A stretch of 64,000 nucleotides of DNA from Micromonospora echinaurantiaca (GCF_900090235.1 NZ_LT607750.1:3360501-3424500), one strand, 5' to 3'. Positions 8,428-17,155 are shown, counted from the stretch's first letter. Numbers and translations: made by a program. Notes: generated by a model from the letters alone, not told the origin.

Positions 8428-8907
8428 TCAGTCGTAACCGTCTTCTCGTGATCGGCGGAAGTAGGAAACCGTCGTTACGGCTAGCAGCACCGCGCCTATA
8501 AAGAAATAGCTGTTGACCCCAATGCCGGCCCAGAGCTCAGCCGTGGAGATGTCTTGCGCCCCCACAAAGCCGCCTCGGCGGATGCCTGTAGCCATCAGCA
8601 GGTTTTCGACCATCCCGGGAACCCCTCGGACGACGAGTAGCGTGCTGCCAAACCACAGTGGCGTGAGCAGTATCCATCGAGGGACGCGTCGTCCCCATGG
8701 CCGGACGGTGGCTACAACGACAGCTGCCCCGACGGCCGACATGAGGATGAGAGTGATGTTGAAGATCACGTATGCCCTTAGGCCCCAAGGTCCGTCGCCG
8801 GTCGGATCGTCACCGGGGAGGAACACCGCTACCACGTGGGACGCGACGAAGAAGATCAGCCACGCGAACGTGCCGTACGCCCAACGAGGGCTGCCCTGAA
8901 CTCTCAC
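8428..8907 (-). CDS. Four-helix membrane protein of unknown function
   Basis: A 159-residue protein starting with GTG at 8907. It has four membrane segments at about 11-31 (YGTFAWLIFFVASHVVAVFL), 46-66 (VIFNITLILMSAVGAAVVVA), 80-97 and 129-148 (NSYFFIGAVLLAVTTVSYF), then a charged tail. The second loop, GVPGMVENLLMATGIRRGG, recurs in small actinomycete membrane proteins of unknown role. No enzyme or transporter motif seen; isolated between the IS and an ATP-grasp gene. Confidence 0.75.
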   Translation of the reverse strand: MRVQGSPRWAYGTFAWLIFFVASHVVAVFLPGDDPTGDGPWGLRAYVIFNITLILMSAVGAAVVVATVRPWGRRVPRWILLTPLWFGSTLLVVRGVPGMVENLLMATGIRRGGFVGAQDISTAELWAGIGVNSYFFIGAVLLAVTTVSYFRRSREDGYD

Positions 8908-9208
8908 ACCATCAACATCGTCGACTCGGGCGCCATGACGCCTCCCACCCTGAGGGGACTCATCTCCCTCACTGGAGGGAGGCTCGAATTCTCGGGCACA
9001 CGCAACTTCCGCATGACCGCGACGAGCGGCATGCGCCCGAACTGATGGCTAGTGCCTCGCGGGCGGCGGAGTCGGATTGCGGTTGGGCGTCGACCACGGT
9101 GGACATACTCAATTCGGCAGATCCGCGCACACTCAGCGGCAAAGCCGTGCACGCGATCTCATTAAGTGCCGGGTCGGTGGGCGAGCGGCCGGTGGCACCG
9201 TTATGTGG
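8908..9208. other. Intergenic stretch without recognised genes
   Basis: About 300 bp between a minus-strand membrane protein gene and the end of the ATP-grasp gene. It contains the small inverted sequence CTCCCTCACTGGAGGGAG (8967-8984), a possible stem near the promoter of the membrane protein gene. Nothing else supported. Confidence 0.4.
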
Positions 9209-10060
9209 TCAGCGGTCCTCGATGTTGAGAGCCGCGATCAGCTCGGCAGCCGGGGTGCTGCGTGGCCGGTCGCTAACCTGGCCGTCGCCGATCTCGACGA
9301 TTCGCCACCGACCATCGTCACGCAGTGCGAAATCCGCCGTCACGAACGGCAGGTCCAAGGCCCGCACCGAAGCTTCCACGGCCGTCAGGTCGAACTCCGC
9401 GGCTGGCTGGTGCTCCGGGGTATCCGGGTGCGCGGTGACCAGGCGGCAGGAACCCTCGACCCACCAGGTCCGCACCTCCGCCCCGACGAACGACTCGAAC
9501 CGGCGCAGCACAAAGCCGCCGGCGTAGTCGTCACCACGCAACTGCCGAAACCGGCTGGCCACCCGCCATGCCGCGTCGCGATCAGCCACGTCCGGGATGA
9601 ATGACGCCTTATGCCAATAATGCTTCATCGACTTGCTGTAGTCACGAAGCACCGCCGGGCCGGCGCCGAGGGCCGTGCACGCTTGGAGGAAGTCGCGGCG
9701 ATCGTCGCCGGAAGTCCACACCGACTCGGGAGTGTGGCCCTCAATCGCGGAGTACCAACCAGGAAGCTCATGTGCCCGCCGGTACTGCTCGGGGCTGGTC
9801 CGCAGACTCACACCGCGACCCGCGACGGCACGCACCAATGCTGCGTACTGCTCACTCCGCAGCATCCACCCCCGATAAACCGCATCCGCACCCTCGGGGA
9901 CCCTGCCGACCGCCGTCCCGTCCGCCTGCCCGCGAACAAAGGCGTCGTGATCGATCACCGCGACACCGATCCCGGCCTGCCGGGCCGCTTCGGCCTCGTC
10001 GGCGAAGTGCTCGTCCGGGCGGCGGGGACGCAACACATCGGCGGGCACCAACAACATCAT
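9209..10060 (-). CDS. ATP-grasp domain protein (DUF4343-like)
   Basis: A 283-residue protein using the ATG at 10060 (MMLLVPADVLRPRRPDEHFA); a further in-frame start at 10090 adds ten residues lacking family character. The C-terminal half has ATP-grasp features: LRRFESFVGAEVRTWWVEG, FVTADFALRDDGRWRIVEIG and DGQVSDRP, including the acidic and Asn/Gly metal-ATP positions. The family is found in stand-alone peptide-ligase-like proteins, often in accessory regions. No precursor peptide or partner was recognised nearby, so substrate is unknown. Confidence 0.83.
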   Translation of the reverse strand: MMLLVPADVLRPRRPDEHFADEAEAARQAGIGVAVIDHDAFVRGQADGTAVGRVPEGADAVYRGWMLRSEQYAALVRAVAGRGVSLRTSPEQYRRAHELPGWYSAIEGHTPESVWTSGDDRRDFLQACTALGAGPAVLRDYSKSMKHYWHKASFIPDVADRDAAWRVASRFRQLRGDDYAGGFVLRRFESFVGAEVRTWWVEGSCRLVTAHPDTPEHQPAAEFDLTAVEASVRALDLPFVTADFALRDDGRWRIVEIGDGQVSDRPRSTPAAELIAALNIEDR

Positions 10061-10300
10061 GCAACAACGATCAGCTAAACAGCCGACCAACGCATCCGAG
10101 TATCCACCCGGGCTTGCTCAGCCGTTGGCGCCCGGCATCACTGCCTACCCACGGTAACGGTGCGCCGGCGGCAACCCCACCTCACCGCGGCATGAGCGTG
10201 CACATGGCTTGGGCGCCGCCAGGCGGCTTGACAGCGCCCCTGGCGCTTACGTCGCGGTTGGTCGATGCCGACAGTGTGGCCAGCGCCTAACGTACGGTTC

Positions 10301-10525
10301 ATGACCGAAGACGGTTGGGCACCGGACCCCGAGTACGCGAAGCACCCGGACCATGATCTTCACGATGTTCCGCTAGTGGTGTTGGAGGCCGCGCGCACGT
10401 ACATGCGGCAGGTGGCGAGTCTGGGAGACGTCGCCGAGGACGATGTTAAACCCTTGGCCGACGCGGTGATCGCAGCCGCCACGCCGGTGGTCCGGCAATG
10501 GCTGCGAAGTCATTACGCACAGTGA
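10301..10525 (+). CDS. Small acidic hypothetical protein
   Basis: A 74-residue protein from ATG 10301 (MTEDGWAPDPEYAKHPDHDL), rich in Asp and His at the N-terminus and helical at the C-terminus (VVLEAARTYMRQVASLGDVA). An upstream in-frame ATG at 10265 is less likely because the intervening residues have no acidic character. No domain recognised. Third positions are moderately GC-rich, consistent with coding. Confidence 0.55.
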   Translation: MTEDGWAPDPEYAKHPDHDLHDVPLVVLEAARTYMRQVASLGDVAEDDVKPLADAVIAAATPVVRQWLRSHYAQ

Positions 10526-10583
10526 GGCGGCGCGCCTCGCGGCAGATCAGCGCACCGGCGGCGACAAACGATCTGGCTCTTGG

Positions 10584-11063
10584 TCAATTGAGCGATTTAC
10601 GCATCTGTTGTGTCACGACGCGATAGCCGGAAGTCTCATACAGCCGGATCGCCCGGACGTTGTCGCGGAAGACGTTGAGCTCCAGGCGACCCACGCCACG
10701 GGAGCGCACCGCGTCCTCGGCAGCAGCCAGGAGCGCACGTCCGTAGCCGGCTCCGCGGTACGCCTCATCGATCTCGATGTCGTAGATGAACGCGCAGTCG
10801 GGCGCACCGCGCGGGTGCGTCAAGCCCAGCCACGACACGCCAACATAGGTGCCGTCGGGAAGCACGGCCCTCAAGAACAGCATTCCGGCAGTCGCAAAGC
10901 CATCCGGCAACAGGACGTCGTTTGCCTTGGTGGCCAACTCGAGGGCCTCGTCCGCGGACCAATTACCGGCTGCTACCTGCTCATCAGCGAATGATCGGAT
11001 GGTACCGTCGCGCCACTCCTCGAACTCGTTCCTCGTCATGTCCCGTACGATCAACTCAGGCAC
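10584..11063 (-). CDS. GNAT-family N-acetyltransferase
   Basis: About 159 residues from GTG 11063 (VPELIVRDMTRNEFEEW); a further GTG at 11081 is possible. The acetyl-CoA-binding core is clear: FIYDIEIDEAYRGAGYGRAL with the Q/R-x2-G-x-G/A signature RGAGYG, then GVGRLELNVFRDNVRAIRLY ending ETSGYRVV. It is the classic single-domain GNAT fold acting on a small molecule or protein amine; substrate unknown. It is divergent from the sulfotransferase gene. Confidence 0.92.
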   Translation of the reverse strand: MPELIVRDMTRNEFEEWRDGTIRSFADEQVAAGNWSADEALELATKANDVLLPDGFATAGMLFLRAVLPDGTYVGVSWLGLTHPRGAPDCAFIYDIEIDEAYRGAGYGRALLAAAEDAVRSRGVGRLELNVFRDNVRAIRLYETSGYRVVTQQMRKSLN

Positions 11064-11237
11064 GGCGTGATGGTCCCACACCGATCGGTGGACGGCTGCC
11101 CCCGTTGTCCGCGAGCCTCACGTCGGCCGCATGTGCTCATGACGGCGCACGGCGCTAGGCGCTACTAGCGCGCGGACAGCGGCCAGATCCGGAAACGAAG
11201 AAGCGGACTGCTATGTCGGTCCTCTAGGCTCGCTCGG

Positions 11238-12128
11238 ATGACGAACCCGGCGCGTTATCGATCTTCGGAGGAAGACAGCGGCAGGTGGCTCGCTTTCCCG
11301 TTCCGGCGCGGCGATATCGTCATCAGCACCCGCTCGAAGAGCGGCACCACCTGGATGCAGATGATCTGCGCGCTGCTGATCTTCCAGACCGCCGACCTGC
11401 CGGCACCGTTGGCGCTACTGTCCCCCTGGCTCGACTGGCTGACCGCCCCACAGCGGCAGGTGTACGACCATCTCGCCGCGCAACAGCATCGGCGCTTCAT
11501 CAAGACGCACACGCCACTGGACGGGGTACCGATCAAGCCCGACGTGTCGTACATCGTGGTGGCGCGGCACCCACTGGACATGGCGGTGTCCTTGTACCAC
11601 CAGAGCGACAACATCGACCGGGAACGAGTGCGCCAGCTCACCGGCGACCCGCAGCCCAGCAGTGCGCCGCCGGCACGCCCTTCCCTGCGCTCCTGGTTGG
11701 TGCGGTGGACCGAGCGCGATCGCGATCCGCAGGAGGCGTTGGACTCGCTGCCCGGTGTGCTCTGGCATCTGACTGATGCCTGGCGACGCCGGGGGGAGCC
11801 GAATGTGCTGCTGGTGCACTATGACGATCTCTTGGCTGACCTCGGAGGACAGATGCGGCGGATCGCCGCCTGGCTAGGTATCGAGGTGCCAGCCGAGCGG
11901 TGGGCGACGTTGGTGGAGGCCGCCACGTTCGCCGCGATGCGTGAGCGGGCCCAGGTCCTGGTGCCCGATGCCCTCGGCGTGCTGAAAGACCATCAAGTCT
12001 TCTTCCGAGAGGGCCGGTCGGGTGCTGGACAAGCGCTCCTGAGCACCGAGGAACTCAGCCGTTACCACCGGCGCGCGGCTGAGATGGCCCCACCGGATCT
12101 GTTGGCCTGGCTGCACCGAGGACGTTAG
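11238..12128 (+). CDS. PAPS-dependent sulfotransferase
   Basis: A 296-residue cytosolic sulfotransferase (Sulfotransfer_1). The 5'-phosphosulfate loop TRSKSGTTWM is at residues 31-40, the catalytic His is in KTHTPL (about 91) and the 3'-phosphate motif ARHPLDMAVSLY is at 109-120. The C-terminal region KDHQVFFREGRSGAG corresponds to the P-loop-associated RKGxxGDW region in a divergent form. It transfers sulfate from PAPS to a hydroxyl or amine acceptor. No biosynthetic cluster surrounds it, so the acceptor is unknown. Confidence 0.9.
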   Translation: MTNPARYRSSEEDSGRWLAFPFRRGDIVISTRSKSGTTWMQMICALLIFQTADLPAPLALLSPWLDWLTAPQRQVYDHLAAQQHRRFIKTHTPLDGVPIKPDVSYIVVARHPLDMAVSLYHQSDNIDRERVRQLTGDPQPSSAPPARPSLRSWLVRWTERDRDPQEALDSLPGVLWHLTDAWRRRGEPNVLLVHYDDLLADLGGQMRRIAAWLGIEVPAERWATLVEAATFAAMRERAQVLVPDALGVLKDHQVFFREGRSGAGQALLSTEELSRYHRRAAEMAPPDLLAWLHRGR

Positions 12129-12559
12129 CCCACCGGACCAGCCTCGGGAATCGGCTTGCTGTAGCCCAAGGCCGGGGCACCCTGGCGCCAACAATCCGAC
12201 GCACTGTTTTCGGCTGACTGCGCATCGAGCGGCGAGAACGAACGCGCGGTTTGCGGCAAAAATGAGTACGGCTGGCCCGGCTGCGCCGGAGAGCCCCGGC
12301 AGCGCTGCACTGCGACCCTGGGCTACCGCACCCTGGCCACAGCTCAGGTAGGGGTAGCGGGTGCGTTTGATCGTGGTGACGGGCGTTGCCGGTGACGTGT
12401 GCTGGCGAACTTCTCGACGACGCCGTTGGCGTTGAGGCACGCAGTACTGCGGCTCTCCCGGGCCTGGTGACTGGCCGGGTGGTCGAGCAGCCTGCAGCGA
12501 CCGTCGCACGCTACCTCGGCTGCGGTCTCACCTGAGCCCGTGCGCGATAGTGTCGGCGT
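12129..12559. other. Gene-free stretch, possible transposase debris
   Basis: About 430 bp with no supported gene. On the minus strand near 12390-12450 a short frame reads NANGVVEKFAS, which is reminiscent of a transposase/integrase fragment, but too little remains to call. The last 40 bp probably hold the promoter of the MazF-like gene (TAGTGT at 12549-12554 as a -10). Confidence 0.35.
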
Positions 12560-12979
12560 ATGGAACGCGGCGAGCTCTGGTGGGCCCAGTTCGACGACAA
12601 GCGGCCCGTCGTGCTGCTGTCGGGTGGTGCGGGGCCGGAGTTCCGGGCGGTGCAGATCGTCGCCCCGGCCACGCAGGTCGAGAAGCAGGGGTTTCTGCTG
12701 ATGTCCGGTGAGCAGGCGGTCGACGCGGATGAGCGGCGCCGCGTCGTCGAGGCGGCCGGGCCGGACGTACGGGCGATCGGCATCGAAGTCTTCTTCGGGG
12801 CGCAGGAGGGTCTCGCCGAGGAAGGTGTCGTGCGGGTGGCGCTGCCCATGGATGGGAAGATTTTCTGCACTTGGATGCTGTCCCTCGGCGGGGAGTACCT
12901 GATCGAGCGGATCGGGGTCCTCTCTGCGGCGAAGCGGCGCGAGCTCGACGTCGCGATGGAGCTGTCCGGCGCCGAGTGA
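12560..12979 (+). CDS. MazF/PemK-like toxin, orphan
   Basis: A 139-residue protein with the MazF/PemK opening MERGELWWAQFDDKRPVVLL, then VQIVAPATQ, IGIEVFFGAQEGLAEEGVVR and CTWMLSLGGEYLIERIGVLS. These match the SH3-like barrel of type II toxins that cleave RNA. No antitoxin-like gene precedes or follows within 400 bp on either strand, so it is an orphan or has a non-toxin role. ATG 12560 gives the typical N-terminus. Confidence 0.85.
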   Translation: MERGELWWAQFDDKRPVVLLSGGAGPEFRAVQIVAPATQVEKQGFLLMSGEQAVDADERRRVVEAAGPDVRAIGIEVFFGAQEGLAEEGVVRVALPMDGKIFCTWMLSLGGEYLIERIGVLSAAKRRELDVAMELSGAE

Positions 12980-13411
12980 CGGCGGCCCGGCTCACCGGGC
13001 CAGTGCGTCCCGTGCGGCGAGCATCGCGCGGTGTGGGAGGACCGGTCGCCGAGCCGGCGGGTAGTACCTGCGCGGAAGACTGACCCGGCCAGGCCAGTAA
13101 GGACAGCTAACGGGTGACCTCGTCGATATGTCCAGGGGCCAGGGGCCGCGCAGCCTTTTCGATCGCCGTGACGGCCCACGGCGTACGGCCGGGGAAGCCG
13201 GACCGCAGCTGGTAGACGTGCGGGTCATGGTCAAGTGCCCGCTCATCGGCAGATCAGGTCGCCGGACGGGCGCGCGGTCGGCGGCCAGAAGCGGATGCCG
13301 GAACATGTGCCGGGCGATCCGGCGGGTGGTTCGTCTAGACCGATGCACGCCGGCCGTGGACGTTCTCGACACGCCGCGCGACAGTGGCTGCTGCGGCTAT
13401 GCCCGCTAGGT
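12980..13411. other. Gene-free stretch
   Basis: About 430 bp between the MazF-like gene and the TPR gene. Open frames on both strands are compositionally poor and carry no motif. Nothing else supported. Confidence 0.4.
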
Positions 13412-14008
13412 TCAGCGGTCCAGCTCCATCACAGTGAGTTCGCCGCCGCATCGGAGGCACGGCACGTTGAACGCCGAGTCGGCGTCGCCGAGCAGGCAGG
13501 GAACGCAGAACACCTCGTCGCAGGTCGTGCACTGCATGCCGACCTTGGGTGAGATCACGTTGACGTCGAAGGTCCCCGGCTCCGTCCGGTGCAGGGGCCG
13601 GTGGCACTCCCGGCAGTAGTCGATACCCCGCCGCCGCATGGTGGTCGCCGCTTGTGGGTGGCCGAGGCGCGCGGCGTGCACGATGTGCTCGTCGGCCTCC
13701 GCGAAGCGGCCGAGCTTGCCGAGGGCCATGCCGAGTGCGTTGTGCGCCTCGGAGTACTCCGGCCGCAGATCGAGGCACGCGCGCAGCGGCTCGAGTGCCT
13801 CCTCCCACCGACCGGCGTTGGTTAGCGAGACCCCGAGGAACAGTCGGCAGCTCGACGAGCCCGGATCGGCGTCGGCTGCCTCGGCGAACCCGTCGGCTGC
13901 CTCCGACCAGCGCTTCTGGTCGAACAGCGCCAGAGCGCGCTGGTACGTCGCCCGCGACTGCTCGACGTCGGAGCGATTGTCTCTGCTCTTGCGCGAGAAC
14001 AAACCCAC
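13412..14008 (-). CDS. TPR protein with C-terminal zinc ribbon
   Basis: A 198-residue protein. GTG 14008 is chosen because it follows a full Shine-Dalgarno AAGGAGGT at 14013-14020 and gives VGLFSRKSRDN. Residues about 15-120 hold two to three tetratricopeptide repeats (YQRALALFDQKRWSEAADGF, LGVSLTNAGRWEEALEPLRA). The C-terminal 65 residues contain paired CxxC motifs (YCRECHRPLH, CTTCDEVFCVPC, CLRCGG), consistent with a zinc ribbon. Probably a cytoplasmic scaffold; the partner is unknown. Confidence 0.82.
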   Translation of the reverse strand: MGLFSRKSRDNRSDVEQSRATYQRALALFDQKRWSEAADGFAEAADADPGSSSCRLFLGVSLTNAGRWEEALEPLRACLDLRPEYSEAHNALGMALGKLGRFAEADEHIVHAARLGHPQAATTMRRRGIDYCRECHRPLHRTEPGTFDVNVISPKVGMQCTTCDEVFCVPCLLGDADSAFNVPCLRCGGELTVMELDR

Positions 14009-14465
14009 CGGGACCTCCTTCGACGACCGTCTGATCGTAGGCGTGGTGCCCGCGACGCTGGTTGATCTCCGGAAGCCCCAGAGCTGAGTTAGCTCCACTT
14101 CGGAGAACCCGTCCTGAACACCACGAATCCACCGCCCGAGCATCGACCGTCACCCTACGGACGGCGCGCTAGGTGTAGTGGGTGGACGGGTTCGGCGAAG
14201 CTTGCGGACTAGCATCCGTCGGCCACGGCATTCCGGGCCACGTTGCCCACCGTTCAGACCCGAACGCACTCAACTCGGCAGAAGCGGTTAGGCCAGCCCT
14301 CTCCGGCCGCCCCGGGTTGACACGGGGTAGCCAACGAGCCAGGGACCGCGTCACGCGTCAAGTGAAGCCACGACGTGTCGCATCAAGTGGAGGCCGACAG
14401 CTGGGCAACCGTCGACAGCCGACCGCCGGCACCGGTGCCCGTCGTTGCCATGGACGGCTACTCCG
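14009..14465. other. Gene-free stretch between TPR gene and tRNA array
   Basis: No supported gene. It includes the upstream region of the TPR gene and the 3' flank of the tRNA-Gln gene, where the array transcript should end. No T-rich terminator was found. Confidence 0.4.
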
Positions 14466-14538
14466 CTGGGGGCGGAGGGCTCGAACCTCCATCTACCGCT
14501 CCAGAGGCGGGTCGTGCTGCCGTTTGCACCAGCCCCCA
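14466..14538 (-). tRNA. tRNA-Gln (CTG)
   Basis: Cloverleaf visible on the minus strand: acceptor TGGGGGC/GCCCCCA, D-stem GTGC/GCAC with GG in the loop, anticodon loop CTCTGGA (anticodon CTG), T-arm GGAGG-TTCGAGC-CCTCC. The U1 start is typical of tRNA-Gln. The anticodon stem has only four good pairs. CCA is not encoded. It is the last member of a minus-strand tRNA array containing rtcB. Confidence 0.85.
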
Positions 14539-14577
14539 TCAGCCGCCCGACGCGATAGCGCCGGGCGGCGTACCACG

Positions 14578-14650
14578 TGCCCCGGCCAGGATTCGAACCT
14601 AGACCCTCCGGATTCGTAGACCGGCGCGCTCTCCGTTGCGCCACCGGGGC
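14578..14650 (-). tRNA. tRNA-Arg (ACG)
   Basis: Acceptor GCCCCGG/CCGGGGC, D-stem GCGC/GCGC, anticodon loop CTACGAA (anticodon ACG), T-arm CTAGG-TTCGAAT-CCTGG with one wobble pair, discriminator A. CCA not encoded. It lies 43 bp after the rtcB stop and 39 bp before tRNA-Gln. Confidence 0.92.
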
Positions 14651-14693
14651 GTGCGGACCGGGCGCCCCAACCCCCCGGGGCGCCGGTCAGCGG

Positions 14694-16922
14694 TCATCCC
14701 TTCACGCAGACCACCTGCTTGAGGTGTGCCACCACCTCGACCAGGTCCTGCTGCTGGGCCATCACCTCGGTGATGTCCTTGTACGCGCCGGGGATCTCGT
14801 CGACCACCCCGGCGTCCTTGCGGCACTCCACCCCCGCGGTCTGCGCCGCCAGGTCGTCCGTGCTGAACGTCCGCTTGGCCTGCGCCCGGGACATCCGCCG
14901 CCCGGCCCCGTGCGAGGCCGAGCAGTACGCGTCCGGGTTGCCCTTGCCACGCACGATGTACGACCCGGTGCCCATCGACCCCGGGATGATGCCCAGGTCC
15001 CCCCGACCGGCCCGGATCGCCCCCTTGCGGGTCACCAGCACGTCCAAACCGCCGTAGCTCTCCTCCGCCACGTAGTTGTGGTGGCAGTTCCCGGTGAGGA
15101 TGTTGCCCTCCAAGGCGAAGGAGTGCGTGCCGTCCACAACCGCGCAGTACACCTCCTCCACCACGTCGGTCTCCTGCACTTTCCGCACGGTCCAACCCCT
15201 CCGCTCGATAGCCTGGCGATTCGCTGACCAGCGTTCGCGATGGTTTTCGTGGACAAAGAACTCGGGAGTGAGATCAGCTCTGGAGATTCCCATCACGTAG
15301 ATCGGTGAAGCAGGTTCCCCGAAGCCGCTGCGCATTCTCTGCCGAATCGGCAGCGTCCAGATACCAAGGACATCACAGGCGGCCTTGACGAACTCCAAGT
15401 CACGCCGATCGGCAGACCAGATCGACGGCCGCCCCGTCTTTCCCACGTCACCGTCCGCGGCGAAGTAGCCAGCGATCCAGCCGTACAGAACGGCTACGGG
15501 GCTCTCAAGCGACGGATACTCGCGCTTCCATTGCCGGGGAAGCCCACCCAGTCGCCGGTACGACGAGATCTCCCCGCTCGCAAGAGCGTGCTCCGTCACC
15601 TCGTGTTGAGGGACATGGCGCTTGCGGTTGGGCGACCGACGATCGTATGCGTAGTAGTAGGTGCGCAAACGGCCCATATCTTCGAAGAACGGAAGGAGGG
15701 CATCGTCCTTACACCCATAGAAGGTAGCGTGAGCCAGGCTGTCACCGGAGATCGAACCATCACCGTAAACGAACCCACGAGCGATGCCCTCACGCGACGG
15801 CCGAAGGCCTGGCAGCGGTCGTGGAAATGTGTATTCGAGACGGTCGCCGACTCGAAGGCCTACAGTGGTCGCTTCGGTCCGATTGTGTGCCACTTTCGGC
15901 CGGAGCAACCAGCGGTGCTCAGCGGTCGCTCGAATCACCTTCTCCTCGCCAAACCGACCAACGGTCACCTCGTAGATCCGTTGGCGACCGAATGAAGCCA
16001 CTGGAGCCTTCACCCACTGACCGCCTGCCGTGAGTAGCGTGTGCCATCCGCCAGCGAGGTCACGAATGGGTCGGCAGCCCTGATCTGTAATGACCCGGGT
16101 TTCACCGGCGAAGCAGGAGATCGGCTCGTCGTAGCCGACCTGCGGGAACTGGTCGCGGACCACCTGGCAGAGCAGCGCGAGCATCACGGCCCGGTTGCGC
16201 CGCGCGTACTCCTGTGCCCAGAACAGGTCCCGCCGGTAGGCCGCCATCTCCGGCGTTCCGGCGAGGAAGACCGCGAGGTCCCGGTCGGGCAGGTCGGCGT
16301 TGTGCGGCAGCCGGCGGGCCACCCCGATGTGCCGCTCCGCCAGTTCCTTGCCGATGTTGCGGGAACCGGAGTGCAGCATCAGCCAGACCCGGCCGTCGTC
16401 GGCGCCGCCCTGCTCCAGGCAGACCTCGATGAAGTGGTTGCCGCCGCCGAGGGTGCCCAGCTGCCGCTGGGCCCGGGTCTCCAGCTGCGCCACCCGCTTG
16501 TCGAGGTCGGCGAAGCCACGCCAGAACACGTCCCAGCCGCCCTGCTCCAGGCCCCGCACCCGCCGCGGGTCGACCGCGGTGTCCCGCTGGGCGAAGCCGA
16601 TCGGGATCGTCGCCTCGATCGCCGAACGCAGCCCGGCCAGGTCGTCGGGCAGGTCGGCCGCGGTGAGCGAGGTGCGCACCGCGGACATCCCGCAGCCGAT
16701 GTCCACGCCGACCGCGGCCGGCGAGACGGCCTGCCGCATCGCGATCACCGAGCCGACGGTGGCGCCCTTGCCGAAGTGCACGTCCGGCATGACCGCGACG
16801 CCCTCCACCCAGGGGAGCGCGCCGATGTTGCGCAGCTGCCGCGCGGCCTGCGGCTCGATGCCGTACGGGTCGGTCCAGACCCGGACCGGCGCACGGGTGC
16901 CCGCGAGCGGGGTGAATGCCAT
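14694..16922 (-). CDS. rtcB: RNA-splicing ligase RtcB with an in-frame intein
   Basis: A 742-residue precursor from ATG 16922 (MAFTPLAGTRAPVRVW), preceded by GAGGAG. RtcB joins RNA 2',3'-cyclic phosphate or 3'-phosphate ends to 5'-OH ends with GTP and Mn2+, as in tRNA repair. Visible active-site motifs: VGVDIGCGM (Cys 77), LGGGNHF (His 163), LHSGSRNIG (His 184), CHHNY (613-617) and SASHGAGRRMS with the guanylated His at about 671. Residues 270-612 are an intein, leaving a 399-residue mature ligase, the normal length. The gene lies inside a co-directional tRNA array: 58 bp from an upstream Ala-like tRNA and 43 bp before tRNA-Arg. Confidence 0.95.
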   Translation of the reverse strand: MAFTPLAGTRAPVRVWTDPYGIEPQAARQLRNIGALPWVEGVAVMPDVHFGKGATVGSVIAMRQAVSPAAVGVDIGCGMSAVRTSLTAADLPDDLAGLRSAIEATIPIGFAQRDTAVDPRRVRGLEQGGWDVFWRGFADLDKRVAQLETRAQRQLGTLGGGNHFIEVCLEQGGADDGRVWLMLHSGSRNIGKELAERHIGVARRLPHNADLPDRDLAVFLAGTPEMAAYRRDLFWAQEYARRNRAVMLALLCQVVRDQFPQVGYDEPISCFAGETRVITDQGCRPIRDLAGGWHTLLTAGGQWVKAPVASFGRQRIYEVTVGRFGEEKVIRATAEHRWLLRPKVAHNRTEATTVGLRVGDRLEYTFPRPLPGLRPSREGIARGFVYGDGSISGDSLAHATFYGCKDDALLPFFEDMGRLRTYYYAYDRRSPNRKRHVPQHEVTEHALASGEISSYRRLGGLPRQWKREYPSLESPVAVLYGWIAGYFAADGDVGKTGRPSIWSADRRDLEFVKAACDVLGIWTLPIRQRMRSGFGEPASPIYVMGISRADLTPEFFVHENHRERWSANRQAIERRGWTVRKVQETDVVEEVYCAVVDGTHSFALEGNILTGNCHHNYVAEESYGGLDVLVTRKGAIRAGRGDLGIIPGSMGTGSYIVRGKGNPDAYCSASHGAGRRMSRAQAKRTFSTDDLAAQTAGVECRKDAGVVDEIPGAYKDITEVMAQQQDLVEVVAHLKQVVCVKG
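15087..16115 (-). other. Intein with LAGLIDADG homing endonuclease inside RtcB
   Basis: 343 residues, from Cys (CFAGETRVITDQGC) to Asn (ALEGNILTGN), followed by extein Cys of CHHNYV. Splicing blocks are recognisable: block A at the start, block B as RATAEHRW (Thr/His pair written TAEH), block F as EVYCAVVDGTHSFALEGN and block G ending TGN/C. The penultimate residue is Gly instead of the usual His, a known tolerated variant. The middle has two LAGLIDADG-like helices, GIARGFVYGDGSIS and LYGWIAGYFAADGDV, so homing activity is possible. Base composition is clearly less GC-rich than the extein, indicating separate origin. Confidence 0.93.
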
Positions 16923-16980
16923 CGTCGTCTCCTCGTTCGTCGGCTGGTCGCCGCCATCCTCGGCGGGACCGGAAGGATCG

Positions 16981-17055
16981 TGGACCGCCCGAGAATCGAA
17001 CCCGGCGGGAGTGACGTGCAAAGCCTCTCTGCGCCCAGCGCCCAGCGCGCAGCCC
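16981..17055 (-). tRNA. tRNA-Ala-like gene (TGC), unusual structure
   Basis: Acceptor GGGCTGC/GCGGTCC pairs over 7 bp with two wobbles, the T-arm is CCGGG-TTCGATT-CTCGG with one wobble, and the anticodon loop TTTGCAC (anticodon TGC) sits on a 7-bp arm GAGAGGC/GTCACTC with one A-A mismatch. The D-stem GCGC/GCGC starts directly after the acceptor, so the two spacer bases 8-9 seem absent. It occupies the right slot in the array, but may be degenerate or a tRNA mimic. Confidence 0.55.
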
Positions 17056-17081
17056 GTGCCGGGCGCGGTGCCCGGTGGTCG

Positions 17082-17155
17082 AGCGGTTGGCCGGATTCGA
17101 ACCGGCGATCTTCACCGTGGCGAGGTGACGCGCTGCCTGACTGCGCTACAACCGC
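17082..17155 (-). tRNA. tRNA-Gly (GCC) with C33
   Basis: Perfect acceptor GCGGTTG/CAACCGC, D-stem GCGC/GCGC, perfect anticodon stem TCACC/GGTGA, loop TCGCCAC giving anticodon GCC, T-arm GCCGG-TTCGAAT-CCGGC, discriminator T. Position 33, almost always U in elongator tRNAs, reads C here. CCA not encoded. Confidence 0.88.

Noticed and set aside
12390..12450. Transposase or integrase fragment (NANGVVEKF)
   Set aside because: Only about ten residues; not enough to support a call.
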